A stretch of 64,000 nucleotides of DNA from Thelonectria olida (GCA_020736575.1 JAGPYM010000031.1:248001-312000); one strand, 5' to 3'; shown: positions 1-10,715, counted from the stretch's first letter. The notes: a model not told the origin generated them from the sequence alone. Numbers and translations are program-made.

Positions 1-257
1 GAATGCTCGGGAATCTGCAGAGTGCCACCGCCACGGTGAGCAATGGACCACTTGGAAGTCTTCATCTTGTCATTAGAGCAAGATTGGAGCTTCTTTTTGA
101 GAGGACCGTCGTCTAGATCATTGATCAAATAGTACGGGCGAGGACCAAGCTCAATCTGCGTGATGGGCTCGTACTGAAACTTGTTGTACTTGCTTTTGGA
201 GTGAGGAGCAGCACTGACGACGGCCAGGCCAGCTAGAAGAGGGGTCGTGAAGCGCAT
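1..257 (-). CDS. Secreted glycerophosphodiester phosphodiesterase family protein (5' part only)
   Basis: Only the first ~85 codons lie in the window; the gene runs off the left edge. The reading begins with a signal peptide (MRFTTPLLAGLAVVSAAP), then the segment IELGPRPYYLINDLDDGPLK, a Cys-containing stretch and SIAHRGGGTLQIPEH. The His-Arg-Gly followed by PEH matches the catalytic start of the GDPD TIM barrel (usually HRG with N/PENT) in fungal secreted GDPDs, which hydrolyse glycerophosphodiesters to glycerol-3-phosphate and an alcohol outside the cell. The ATG at 257 is chosen because it opens the signal peptide. The remaining barrel, including the metal-binding acidic residues, is outside the window. 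The family call rests on a short stretch. Confidence 0.75.
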   Translation of the reverse strand, partial: MRFTTPLLAGLAVVSAAPHSKSKYNKFQYEPITQIELGPRPYYLINDLDDGPLKKKLQSCSNDKMKTSKWSIAHRGGGTLQIPEH

Positions 258-1074
258 ATCGAAGCCACGATGGAGTCAATTGAGCTTGAGGGATGGCAAT
301 GGCGAAGCACAATTGAAAGACGAATTGACACGACCGTCAAGCGGTAGAGACACCAATACGTTCCAGGATCGAGACCGGCTTGGGTCAAGACAATTGAGCT
401 TGAGTGAGCCTGGCTAAAACCAGATGCAAGAAGCAGCACCATCATGGGCAGTCTACAGTTCTTATGGACGCAATGATCCGCATTGGATAAGCCTCTTTAG
501 GAAGCTGACGGAATGGCTGGCTCTATGAGAAGCCATATTTCTCATGAACGGGACCCGATCCCATGTTCTCGTCGGCGTCATATCGCAACGGGGACGTTCT
601 CGCCGAGGCTTCGACGCTTCGGTCTATTAGATCGGCTTAGTCGCAGCCCGCGATGCTAGTAATGGTCATGCCGATCGTACCCCGGTGCCTGTATCAGCAA
701 ACAAGGTTGCAAAGCGGTAGGATAAGCTTAGAAGCCATTGCAGCAAGCTATCGTACAGCACGTGCGGGGAGGAGTCGTATCGCACACTGGACGATCTAGT
801 CCCGGTCAGAGCGTGTTGCGTATGAACCCTGTGATTCGTTATCATGGCGGAGAATCCCACTGTATCCCGGCACAAATCACCCTGGACAGACGCCGGTGTC
901 TCCGAGATAGTTTGCGGCATAGGATCAAGTTTTGGAAAACCAAGGCCACTATCGCAGAATATGAATAAAGGTCCAACGGTTGGTTCGTAAGACAGACCAG
1001 CGGTGATGATGTCTCCCGCCCCCAGGATCCGCAATCATCAACTCACTCCGGCTTATTGCATGTTTCACCACAGC
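258..1074. other. Intergenic region upstream of the GDPD gene
   Basis: About 0.8 kb between the GDPD start and the chitinase stop, both genes reading leftward. It must hold the GDPD promoter. Small open frames on both strands show no recognisable domain. No repeat or RNA gene was seen. Confidence 0.5.
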
Positions 1075-2387
1075 TCAGAGCTCGCCCTTGGTTATTCCAG
1101 CACCTCGATGCTTCCGAACTCCTTCAATTGTGGCCTTCAAGTGCTCGAACTGGGGTGCGTCCTCCCCCAGTCCCCAAGCAAACGCGCCCCCCACTCCGAG
1201 CTGTGGAACAACGTCCTGCAGCTTGCGTCGAATACTCTTTGCTGTATCGAATGACCACCACCGCCATTCCTGAGAATCCCAGTGATAGTAGCTTCCGTCT
1301 TCATCGTAGTTTCCTTTCGCTTGCGCACGTGCAAACGACTCGACCAGGTCCTGGGGAACTTCGTCATGCCAGCTAAAGGCCCCAGTCTTGCCAAGGTCTG
1401 CACCCGTTTTTGGGTCTTCCATCAATTGGGTAGGGCATCCTCGAGGGTCGTCAATGTTGCACTCTTGGGTCATGAACCATTTGACATAATATCCCAATCC
1501 TAGGTTGATTTTGTGGGGCGAGGCACCGCGGCTGATATATCGTTGGATCGCATCTCGAGAGTCGGAAACGCCACTATGATGCTTTGTGACAGTGTCCCGT
1601 CGATTCATTAGATCATACGTCATGACGTTGAGGAAGTCGACCTGCTTCATGATTCGAGGGACGGTGGACGGGGTGAAGGCCATCAAGTCAACCTCCTTGC
1701 CTGGGACTGCGATGGAGAGAAGTTTGCCAGGACTCAGGGCGCCGCGAAGAGCTTCGATGAGTGAAACAAAGGCCTCAATCTCCGACTCGCGTTCTGAGTT
1801 TGGAGTCTGCTTGTAGTCATCTCGGTTTCCTCTGTACTCGTGTCAGCGGCGGTGTATGCCATGAGGCAGTAACGAAGATGCATACCCTGGGTACTCCCAA
1901 TCGACATCAACACCATCCGCCCCAACCTGCTCAACCATGACTGCGACTTGCTTTGCCCAACGCTTTCTCGAGGCATCAGATTTCGCAGCCACGGCGAATC
2001 CGTCATTGTCGCCCCATCCTCCAATTGCAACGGTGACGTTCGTTCCTGGAACTAACCTGGAGCGGACCTCTTCGACGGTGGTGAACAAGGGAAACTCGGA
2101 CGGAGTGTCATCAACATTGAAGACATCGGAATGCATAAAAGCTAGGATCACATGTGTGATGTCGGCCACGAGATCTTTTTCAGGTACGACATTGTGCTGC
2201 CTAGATGAGGACAGGGAGTGTCAGTTGATTGTGGCTTTGCTACTGCGGCAGATGAGAGGAAGCTCTACCCAGTGAGGTACATGATACACCGAAAGGGTTC
2301 CGTTTCCGGCTGCGACCGGAGATGATAAGGCCAGAGGCTGAAGTACCAGAGCAAGTACCATATGCAGGCGAACCATGGAATGACCAT
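1075..2387 (-). CDS. GH18 chitinase
   Basis: Glycoside hydrolase family 18 enzyme, endo-cleaving chitin, probably secreted. Three exons: 2387-2269, 2200-1886 and 1831-1075; introns 2201-2268 and 1832-1885, both GT-AG; about 396 aa. Visible family landmarks: RCIMYLTG-QHNVVP at the first beta strand, VAIGGWGDNDGF (SxGG-type strand 3), the catalytic DGVDVDWEYPGG (DxxDxDxE, Glu as proton donor) and VMTYDLMNRRD (strand 6 MxYD). The C-terminus ends in GGAFAWGLGEDAPQFEHLK, as in fungal single-domain chitinases; no chitin-binding domain is present. The start is uncertain. The frame that leads into RCIMYLTG begins at the ATG ending at 2387 with a Trp-rich hydrophobic stretch, whereas an ATG at 2376 in another frame gives a better-looking signal peptide. 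An in-frame upstream ATG at 2477 is also possible. Confidence 0.88.
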
Positions 2388-2894
2388 GGCGGGAGTTGAG
2401 GCTGAGCGTGAGAGGTTCAACATGGTGTCAAGAGGATGAGGAGATGAAATGATGGAGTGTCGACTTTTTTCATCCAAACTGTCAGTGGGCAGAAGGCAAG
2501 TGCATGCCTCAGTAGTACCTTACCTTCCCAAACGCCGCCGTTCAGGGGAGGGAGGGGACATGGAAGGCACGATCGCCCCTAAAACCACACGGCCCGCGCA
2601 CCGTTTACAGGGGCGAGAGCAATGAATGACTAGGTGGGAACCACGACTCGTTTGCCTCAATTGTTTCACATCTCTGTCTTCGATTGGTGAATGAATTGAC
2701 TCATCAGCGAGTGTAGATGGCGGCGGTCAGTCTCAAGGTCAATCGCCCAACGCCACACGGCTGAATAGCTATAAGCGCCCCCGATGTGCTACTCAATTTT
2801 GTGGTAATTAATTCCATTTTCGAGAGCAAATCGCTCAAGATATCATAACATGATGCTGTGGTTGGTTCTATATACAATTCTAATAGGTAGGTAC
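2388..2894. other. Intergenic region upstream of the chitinase
   Basis: About 0.5 kb between two leftward genes. It should carry the chitinase promoter and the 3' end of the GT69 gene. It includes a short GC-rich block near 2525-2620 followed by an AT-richer stretch. No gene or repeat recognised. Confidence 0.45.
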
Positions 2895-4339
2895 TCAACG
2901 CAGAGTCTCGTTCCACGGACGCCACGACTGCTTGCTCCAATCAGCCCCCATGCACCTCACTTTTTCAGGGGCATCGAATGCCCATTCTATCTTGCTGCTG
3001 TCTTCGTCTTGATTCTTAACCAGTTCTGATGCATAGCCCTTGAGCTTTTTGATGTCCGCCCCCCTCTCGTCCGAATATTCCAGATTCACCGTAGGGACCA
3101 CGGCAATCTTGCGGTAGCCCTTGAACCACATGTCCTTGCAAAAGAGCTCAGGCTCGCCCTGGAAGCATTCGCCTCTGTCTCCGTAGACATCACGGAAGCG
3201 AAGTCCGTGGAGAAGAGGCGCAGCAGTGAAGGTGGTTGCGCCGTTCCAGCAGGCAAAGACCTGGAACGGTAGGTGAGACTCAAAGCGAGACTTGGTCTGG
3301 GCATCATTCCAGAAAAGATTCCCAGCCGCGTCCCATTTCCCAGTGTCAATCTTGAAAAACGAATCTCCTTTAATGGTTCGGGAGATCCAGATGTCGTAGA
3401 AAGTCGGGTCTGGTCCGAGATAAGTCCAATCCATGGCGCAGGTCATATCAGCTCCCAGATTGCGGCGCTGCAGCAATAGCTCAAGGAGGTCTTCGGTACA
3501 TGCGGCGACATCGTTGATGAAGAGAACAGTGGTATCCTCTGTTACAGCGGCCCTTTTCTCAAACAAAGGTTCAAGCGCCAAGTTGCGTAGCTCTGCTAGC
3601 AGCTTAATGCGGGCGCCCTTGGCAGGGTTAATGTCTGAGTTGTTGTAGAAGTAAGTAACGCCAATCTCGTCAAGAAAAGGGCCCAGGGCGGCAAGAACAT
3701 CAGCAGTTCCATCGGGAGAGTTGCCCTCGACGATAGACAGAGCGCAACGGTGAGGGCCAAGAAAGCGAATGGCCTCAACAATACTGCCTAACAGTCGAGG
3801 AAGAAGCTGGACACATTCGCGCAAGTTGAGAGCGAAGAAGAAATCAATATTATTTGGATCGTCTAGTGCATTTCGGAGGACGTTGTATCGGCCGGTATCT
3901 AAGGCAGGGCACTCAAGACGTGGAAGCTCTGTTGCGGCGGGATCAAGGATCGCCGAGACATAGGGAGCGATGCGCTCAGCGGAGAGGATGGTGCCTAGTA
4001 ATGGTAAGAATTGCTGTATTTCTAAATTTCAGGAAGAGACTTACCATTTGAGATGGATGGTGTCGAGGAAGCGGTGGTTTGTTCAGCGCTTGTGCTTGTC
4101 GTCGTTGTCGTCGTTGTTGTTGGTATTGTCGTTGATGTTGCCGTTGTCGTCGTCGTCGTGATGGTGGTGGTGGGGTTTGAGACCGGCTCTGAAGGACGAA
4201 TGGACGGGGCCGCTTCGTGGTGGAAAGGAAGATGCAAGTTGGACAGACGATTTAAGTGATCGCCGCCAAGAAACAGTGTCGCGGCGATCAAGAAGAAGCA
4301 GAGAGCCGGGAAAAGAAGCAGTACAAGCTTGCGACGCAT
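2895..4339 (-). CDS. GT69 alpha-1,3-mannosyltransferase (CMT1/CAP59-like)
   Basis: Type II membrane glycosyltransferase of the CAP59/CMT1 family (GT69), expected in the Golgi, adding mannose from GDP-mannose to cell-surface glycans. Two exons, 4339-4045 and 3994-2895, intron 3995-4044; about 464 aa. The N-terminus has a short cytoplasmic basic segment (MRRK) and one membrane anchor (residues ~4-26, LVLLLFPALCFFLIAATLF), followed by a stem of almost pure Thr/Ser. The catalytic part shows VLFINDVAACTEDLLELL, ADMTCAMDW, FYDIWISR, FQVFACWNGATTF, a GECFQGEPELFCKDMW block and VVPTVNLEYSDE, which match the family in order. The DxD-like acidic pair is within the FINDV/MDW region. Neighbours do not suggest a shared pathway. 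Confidence 0.88.
4065..4180 (-). repeat. Trinucleotide-rich tract coding the Thr stem of the GT69 protein
   Basis: On the + strand this is a run of gtt/gtc/gtg triplets; on the coding strand it gives mostly ACN (Thr) codons with a few Ser, Ile and Ala. Such tracts are prone to length change and often act as O-mannosylated spacers in Golgi enzymes. Confidence 0.8.
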
Positions 4340-5108
4340 GACTGGTTCGAGGAAGCAGATACACTACGATGGAAGTTCATGACAGGACAGAGATGAGAAG
4401 GGAAGGGATAAATGAGCATCGTTAAAAGGTCGATTGCACGTATCTAAAGTACCTATCTAACGTTACTGAATTGTGACAGCCAACAGCTGCTCCGCCGCGA
4501 GAATCCTCGTGTACAAGGATGTGAGGGCATACAGAGCCATCCGATTCGTCCATATTGTGTGTTGGTTGGTAGCCTGTAGCTGTTCATAGAAAAAACAGGG
4601 GACTTTGTATGCACATGAGCCCACCACTTATTTCAGCAACCGCCCGCGGGCAACTTGCCACCGACCTATCCAATCATATTCCAGGTACAGCCGCTGAAAC
4701 ACATGTTCGGCACCTCAACGGAGTCTCGGGAGCTGGCCTTGAAAGCAGGCCAACAAGCAAGCCAACAGACGAAAACGGCTTCTGACAGCGGACATGAATC
4801 CTTTTGCCAAGCCGACAGACGTAGACCCCTGGACCAACTGCAGATATCCTGGTGCCAACCGCAGAAATCTTCGTGCCAACAGCAGAGATACTCGTCCCAA
4901 CAGCAGAAATCCTTGCATAGCCCTGCCACATGTTGAATTTAGAAGAGTTGTTCCCAAGACCCGCAATGATGAGAGGGAATAAAGAAGGAGCCTGCTTTCT
5001 CCGCACTGTTGTTGTGACTCTTCGCTCGTCTGATTCTCCGTCCGCTCGATTTCGAAGTCTGTATCGAATTCCCTTCCCTCTCTGAAGGGTGGTCAACTTA
5101 TAGCCACC
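4340..5108. other. Divergent intergenic region, GT69 gene and Cys-rich surface protein
   Basis: About 0.77 kb between two divergently transcribed genes, so it should contain both promoters. It includes the 21-bp tandem repeat described separately. Several overlapping small frames arise from that repeat and are not considered genes. Confidence 0.6.
4834..4917. repeat. Four tandem copies of a 21-bp unit
   Basis: Four consecutive units begin with ccaac, followed by a variable base, gcaga and a variable at-rich tail. The copies differ at a few positions each. Because 21 is a multiple of three, all six frames read as repeated heptapeptides (for example ISAVGTS on the minus strand and PTAEIxV on the plus strand), which explains the open frames here. 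It sits about 190 bp upstream of the ATG at 5109. Confidence 0.85.
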
Positions 5109-6144
5109 ATGGCAACTTCTACGTATTTGCCATGGTTTCTTCTCTTCTGCCAACTCCCCGTGTCTTACGGCTACGCACTCCTCAACCCATTTCCTGCCGT
5201 GACCCAGACAGCGACGTTATCAGACACGCGTAGCCCGAACAACATCCAGCTCCAGGAACGTGCTATTAGCACAAAGTTCTCGACTTGTGGCTATCTGACT
5301 GGCGATGCGGATCACATCAGGACGGCCAACAAAGGATACGACTGCCTTGTTGATACTGACGCCGGCCTTTGGGGTTTCTGCACTACGACCCTCACCGATG
5401 TTGAAGACTGTAATTTGGCTGCCGCCTGTTCAGATAAACATGACTGTTCGAACGGGTGCGGGATGACAGGCACCAAGGGCTTGCTTACGATTAACTGGTA
5501 CGTTGCCTTGTTCTTCACTTGGCCAGATGCTAGCTTCCGGCTTGTTAGACTTGACTAACCATTCTTCTCAACACAGCAACAGCAAATCGTATTGCTCTTT
5601 GGCCATGTTGACCTTTGATGCTGACGAGTCATACTTGTACATTGCATGTGGCGAGAAGCAAGTGACCGATCATTTCTTATTCACCACTACTACTATCGAT
5701 GCAACAACCACTTCCGAAACGAGCGAACCGACAACCTCGTCCGGCTCCTCTAACGCGCCTACAAGCACTTCTGTGGGCACGACAGATGAGAGCATTGTCG
5801 AGGCGACGAGTGCGGCCCCTTCCCAGGCGTCAACGGATGGATCCTCATCCTCCGGTAACGCCCCGAATAACACTGGTGCAATAGTCGGTGGAGTCATCGG
5901 AGGCCTTGTTCTAGTTTGCGGTACTGCCATTGCCGTTGTCTATCTACTACGAAAGAACCGAGATAGAGGTTCCGACTCACCCCCACGAGAACAAGACACG
6001 CCTAAGAACGCCCGGCCATGGTCCTTCCACCAGAACAAGCAGACGGTGCAGATGGGAGGTTGGGGTCCGCAAGAGTTGCCAGCCTATACCGACAATACGA
6101 ACGGACAATATGGCCGCGAAAACGCAGTGGAACTGGCGAGTTGA
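5109..6144 (+). CDS. Cys-rich single-pass surface protein, Wsc-like layout
   Basis: Predicted cell-surface protein of about 318 aa; function not known. Exons 5109-5497 and 5577-6144, intron 5498-5576. The order is a signal peptide (MATSTYLPWFLLFCQLPVSYG), a Cys-rich ectodomain of about 130 residues with cysteines in STCGYL, YDCL, WGFC, EDCNLAAACSDKHDCSNGCG and SYCSL, and a Ser/Thr-rich stem rich in TTT and SSG motifs. A glycine-rich transmembrane helix (AIVGGVIGGLVLVCGTAIAVVY) and a short basic/acidic cytoplasmic tail follow. This matches a common fungal family that resembles Wsc stress sensors in architecture, but I do not see a canonical WSC domain. The sequence around the intron (NC-NSKSYC) keeps the cysteine spacing, which supports the splice. 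Roles in cell-wall sensing are inference. Confidence 0.85.
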
Positions 6145-6911
6145 CGCATTCTGAATCATCTCCGGCGCTTCAGGATCCAAGGGAATATACATAAACAGCC
6201 AGGATAACGAATCATGTCTCTTGCTTAACTTTCCGTAGCTATTTAGTCTTTAGAATACCAAGCTTATAAATTCAATCAATAATTAGTCATTATTAGCGGC
6301 CTACGAATCTTGTGGTATCCTTGATACAGATAACTGGAAACATATCAAATGATAGCAATTGCCCGGGAAGGTTGGGAGCAGCTGCGCGATTCCGCCTCTG
6401 AGGCGTAGTGGATAAAACTCTCTCCTAAATCCTCTAACCTTTCAGCTGGTTACTAATAATTTTATCAAGACTTAGATAGATGCCAAGTTGCTCCTTACTA
6501 GATCTTTTCCGCCATAAAAGAAGTATCACATTCTCTTTATTTCTTTAATTTGTTTTATTATAATTTAAATTTTCTTCTTTTGTCGTCCTCTGCAGATCTG
6601 TAGGGTAACACGTCAAGGGATTCACAGTGTTATTTGGGAGCTCCAACCGCAATTCGCACAGTCGCGATCTTCCGAGTCTCAAGCTGCTGCTTGTTTAGAG
6701 CTTCGGTTTTTCTTAGCTCGAGAACGAATCAACATCACTTCTTACTTGCAATCTTCTTACCCACGCCTCCAACGACTGCAACCGGGAAGAGCCGTATCGC
6801 TTTAATTTAGCTTTACGTACCTCTCATGGAATAATTGCACTGTCATCTACCCATCGCTGCCGTCCAAGTATTGCTTTCCCACCGCCGATTGCTTCCTCCA
6901 GCCTGATCACG
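6145..6911. other. Intergenic region upstream of JIP5
   Basis: About 0.77 kb between two rightward genes. The middle (about 6230-6580) is clearly AT-rich, with runs such as tttattataatttaaatttt, then pyrimidine-rich sequence typical of fungal promoters and 5' UTRs before the ATG at 6912. No gene recognised. Confidence 0.5.
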
Positions 6912-8235
6912 ATGTTCGAGAACACTTGTACGCTGCCGCTTCAGGCCGACGTCTTCACCACGGCTCTTCACCCAACGGAGCCCTTGCTCACCGTCGGCTT
7001 GTCTAGCGGCCATGTCGAAACCTTCCGATTGCCACCTAGCAATGCCAGTGAGAGCTCTGACGGCGACTCGAGCACCTTAAGCGATGGAAAGGGCATGATC
7101 GACACTGTTTGGAAGACGAAGCGACACAAGGGGAGCTGTCGCTCAGTAGTGTATTCCAACGACGGATCGTGTTCGTGACTCTGAGGAACTGCGCGTTTGC
7201 CTACCATGCTAATTCTTCGCTTTAGCTGTCTATTCTGCAGGCACAGATGCCCTCATTAAACATTTCGACCCTCACACCGGCCAGGTCATTTCGAAAATGG
7301 CCATCCCAAGCAACACCCGAGTGCCCGATGCGCCGACCCTCCTTAATGTCCTCAACCCTCAGAGCCTCCTCCTAGGCACCGACTCGGGCGCCTTGCATCT
7401 TGTCGACCTTCGCGATGGCGCACCGGGAAAGAAGCCTGCTCAGACCCATTTCCCCCACTCCGACTACGTCTCCTCCATTTCTGCCCTGCCTCCGACCAAA
7501 GATAGCACAAGCGGGTTTCCGAAGCAATGGGTCAGCACCGGAGGAACCACGCTTGCTATTACGGACGTCCGTAGGGGAGTTCTCGTCCGTAGCGAAGATC
7601 AGGAAGACGAGCTGTTATCCTCTTGCTTCGTTCCAGGAATGGGACCTAAAGGTAACCGCAACAATGGCATTGTCGCCATTGGAAGTGGCTCTGGCGTTTT
7701 GACCATGTGGGACAAGGGCGCTTGGGATGATCAGCAGGAGAGAATCATTGTGGATGGCTCTAAGAGAGGCGGCGGCGAGAGCATTGATGCTGTGGCTTTG
7801 ATTCCGCATGAGATGGGCCTTGGAAAGAAGGTCATCTGTGGTGTCGGTGACGGAAGCTTGAGAATTGTCGATCTCGTCCGACGAGAAGTCAACCTCCATT
7901 TCAACCTGCGACATGATTTTACGGAGAGTGTCGTGTCACTCGAATTCGACTGTGAGAACCGACTCATCAGCTCTGGCGGAAAGACGGTGAAGCTCTGGGA
8001 GGAGCTGTCTGAGTTGCAGGGCGATGACGACGACCACGAGGAGGACGATGATGACAGCGATGAGGAGGACGGACAGGGCGAAAAGAGACCTCTCGATGAC
8101 GATAGCGACGACAGCAGCGACGGAGATCAACTGGAAGAGATGAAGCGCCGTGCCAAACGGCGCAGAGAGCAAAACAACGCCAAACTGGGACCGATGGGGG
8201 CTCACGGAGTCATGGGCTTTGAAGGCATGGATTAG
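6912..8235 (+). CDS. JIP5: WD repeat protein JIP5
   Basis: Nucleolar WD-repeat protein of the JIP5 family (human WDR55), linked to 60S ribosome biogenesis. About 422 aa from exons 6912-7170 and 7226-8235, intron 7171-7225. It opens with [21 protein letters not shown], continues with [19 protein letters not shown] and [16 protein letters not shown], and has further WD-type strands up to [15 protein letters not shown]. The C-terminal ~90 residues are Asp/Glu-rich and then basic ([12 protein letters not shown]), as in other family members. The intron phase is fixed by the conserved SVYSAGTD; it forces the donor GTTCGT, which is weaker than the usual fungal GTANGT. The length fits the family. Confidence 0.9.
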
Positions 8236-9506
8236 TTTATGCCCTCATCCTAGACTATCAACGTCAACATTGTATAAAAAGAAAAAAGGAAGACAATAGG
8301 AGAGGGAGGACGACTTTGAGATACCCCTGGAGTGGGAGCCATGACGATTACACTGCAACGACCCAAAAATGGAGACATGAACTAGAGATATGGATTGGTT
8401 GGAAGCCGGTAAACTCGGCCTGGATAAGATCATTTGGTTGACACACTGTTGCACTCAGCTGGGAGATACTTCATGTATTTTATATCTCAGCCTAGTACTA
8501 GCTACCGACGAGAAGTAAATTCTGGGCTTGAGGGGAAGTTTCGTTTTCTGCTTCGTGTGCGGACTGTCGTTTATTTTGTCCGCGACTGTAGAAGCCACCG
8601 TATCGTATCGATCAACACCTGGTCCCAACACCGTTCGTGTATTGATGCTGAATTGAGACAGGCAGTGATGGGGTCTTCCTTCTCGGTACTCACCTCAAGG
8701 AGCGGGAAGTAATTGGGATTTCCAAAATTTGGGAGATGTCTTGAATCGTTCAGGTGGCCAGCTTTGGGCGAGGGTATCTTGTGGCCACCAAAACGATGTA
8801 ACGATGTTCTGCCCCTTCGTCCCTGGGACGAGCTTCCTCAGAGCCTTGGCTGTTGTGCTGGAGACGGTGCAGCCGTCGTGCACATGTGAAGGCTACCCGG
8901 GGGTCGCGAATCTACCCAGGGTGGAAGGGGATATCGGGCCCTCCATAAGTGTTGCCCATGGGGCCCGGTCGAGTAGGTGTGGTTTGTCCTGTCCTGCAAC
9001 GTTGGGGCCGCCGGGGTCTAGTCATGTGACGAGGCATTCTCACAATCTGAGCTGTTGTGTTAGGTGGAGAGTACCTCGTCATGAGCTTCATTCCCCGGCA
9101 GCCAGACTAGAATGGTAAGCAAGCAGACTCTTGATTATGTCCGGGTATGAACTATTGCAGCAGAGCCTGCTTACTATAGATGATCCTTTGGTCTGTCTGG
9201 CGCATGTGTGTTGGTTGTCAAGAACTTGCAGCAGTCGAGAAGGCACCTTTCAGTGATTCTGGCAATGGCGAGTTGAACTGTAGAGTTAGGTCTCCTGACG
9301 AACCTTGAAAGGAACTTTTGAGACTGTGCAATCTCGGCCCTCTCAACTGCTAGCGACAAAGGTTCTCGTTGACTAACGACGAACAATTGGATTTTGGTGG
9401 TCTCGGTGGAATGTTGGCCATGCGGCGAGATGGGCAAGGAAATGATGTGTAAATCCATGGCGATTGAGATGTTAAGGGAATGGGTAGTGGGAAACAAGGG
9501 GATCTG
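8236..9506. other. Gene-poor stretch after JIP5
   Basis: About 1.27 kb. It holds the JIP5 3' UTR and the region beyond the truncated reductase-like gene. Open frames of up to ~130 codons (8729-9118 +) and ~107 codons (9174-9497 -) have no recognisable domain or codon pattern. I specifically looked on the minus strand for the missing C-terminal metal-binding half of the reductase (His-rich THA/HCL motifs) and did not find it. Confidence 0.5.
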
Positions 9507-10292
9507 CTAGATACCTGGCAGGTTTATGAAGCTCCAGAGGGAGTTGGCGTCCTTGCATGGCTGACTTGACTTACTAGACTGAGCGATTGAGTCTGCTGCG
9601 GCGCCAGTTGGGGCCAGCATGAAGCTGGAAGAGGTACCAGTCAATTGTTCGTCATAGATGATGGTGGTGATGACGGGCCTGGACGTGTTGAACGCGTTGG
9701 AGGCCCCCCGTCTTCCTCTGCGCCGACGGTCCTTGGTCTCGCTCGTGCACGAAGGCATCGCCATCATCAACTCACGGCCGCTGTAAGTCGTGGGGATGCA
9801 AATGTGCGGAATACCCTTGCGCGAGCTAATCATGCGAGCGACAGCGACGGCGGAACCCCCGCCCACACTGATGACGCAATCTTGACCAGAGACCTTGGGC
9901 ACGTCGTTATCGTCCCTGCCATGATTGGGAAAGCTCTCGATGATTGCTGGGTCGAGAACGCGGAAATCGAGGTTGGGGATGTAGGCTTTGACTTTTGCTG
10001 TGAGGTCGACGCGTGAAGGGCTGGAGACGATGAGAGGTGTTGCGAGATGTAGGCGGCCGAGTTCGGCGGGTAGGCGAGCGAGGACGCCGTTGCCGAAGAC
10101 GATGCGGGGTGAGGTTTTCTTGACATTGCGAGGGGCTTTGCCGCCCGATGAAGCTGACGAAGTCGAGGGAGCTCTGTTTGACGATTTGGGGTGGCAAATG
10201 GCACCCGCAGTGAAGCTGTTAGATGGCAGTGTCGCTGTTCTCAAGACGTCGACCGGTAGCAGGGGCTTCACAACGGTGCTTGGTGTCTTCAT
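9507..10292 (-). pseudogene. Truncated maleylacetate reductase-like / iron-containing alcohol dehydrogenase
   Basis: An open frame of 261 codons matching only the N-terminal, nucleotide-binding half of maleylacetate reductases (Fe-ADH superfamily, usually ~350-380 aa, reducing maleylacetate to 3-oxoadipate in aromatic degradation). Recognisable pieces are RIVFGNGVLARLPAEL, LIVSSPSR, VISVGGGSAVAVARMIS, IPHICIPTTYSGRELM, an ETKDRR segment, TTIIYDEQLT and DANSLWSF (compare DANPxxS). The frame then stops, and the C-terminal metal-binding domain with its conserved histidines is absent. Conserved residues after PTTYSG are degraded to a basic, low-complexity stretch. A GTAAGT at about 9576 could be a relict splice donor, but no downstream exon was found. 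The gene is preceded immediately by a tandem duplication. It could still be expressed as a shortened protein. Confidence 0.6.
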
Positions 10293-10300
10293 GATTCTGA

Positions 10301-10513
10301 GGTTGTGATTGAGTGAGTAGAGTCTGAATGAGCGAAGAGTGACTGAAGAGGGGGATGCGCAGGGTCCTGATAGATCAGCATGGATCAGCGTCGCGGACTC
10401 GGAGAGACCAGTCCGGACGGTTCACGGAGAAAAAGGAACAGAATCAGGGAGAGAAATTGCCACTTTTTGTTCATCTTTACTACATGAAAATAGCATGGAC
10501 ATTGATTACTATA
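10301..10513. repeat. Tandem duplication, copy 1
   Basis: Starts with ggttgtgattgag and ends just before the same 13 bases recur at 10514. Apart from about 16 extra bases near its start, it matches copy 2 almost base for base. Shared landmarks are gcagggtcctgatagatcag, the gagaccagtccggacggttc segment and catggacattgattact. Confidence 0.9.
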
Positions 10514-10715
10514 GGTTGTGATTGAGGAACGAAGAGTGGCTGAAGAGGGGACGCGCAGGGTCCTGATAGATCAGTATGGATCAGCGTCGCGGACTCGGAG
10601 AGACCAGTCCGGACGGTTCACGGAGAAAAAGGAACATAATCAGGGAGAGAAATTGCCACTTTTTGTTGATCTTTGTTACATGAAAATAGCATGGACATTG
10701 ATTACTGTAGATGAT
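10514..10715. repeat. Tandem duplication, copy 2
   Basis: Direct repeat of copy 1 at an offset of about 196 bp over most of its length, with only scattered substitutions. It ends around gtagatgattgag. The high identity implies a recent event. Together the copies form most of the sequence directly upstream of the reductase-like pseudogene start. Confidence 0.9.

Noticed and set aside
4674..5153. 159-codon - strand frame with ISAVGTS repeats
   Set aside because: The repeat is a 21-bp DNA minisatellite that opens several frames; the flanks have no protein features and it overlaps the start of the gene at 5109.
8729..9118. 129-codon + strand frame with many Cys
   Set aside because: Cysteine spacing fits no family and there is no signal peptide; treated as chance.
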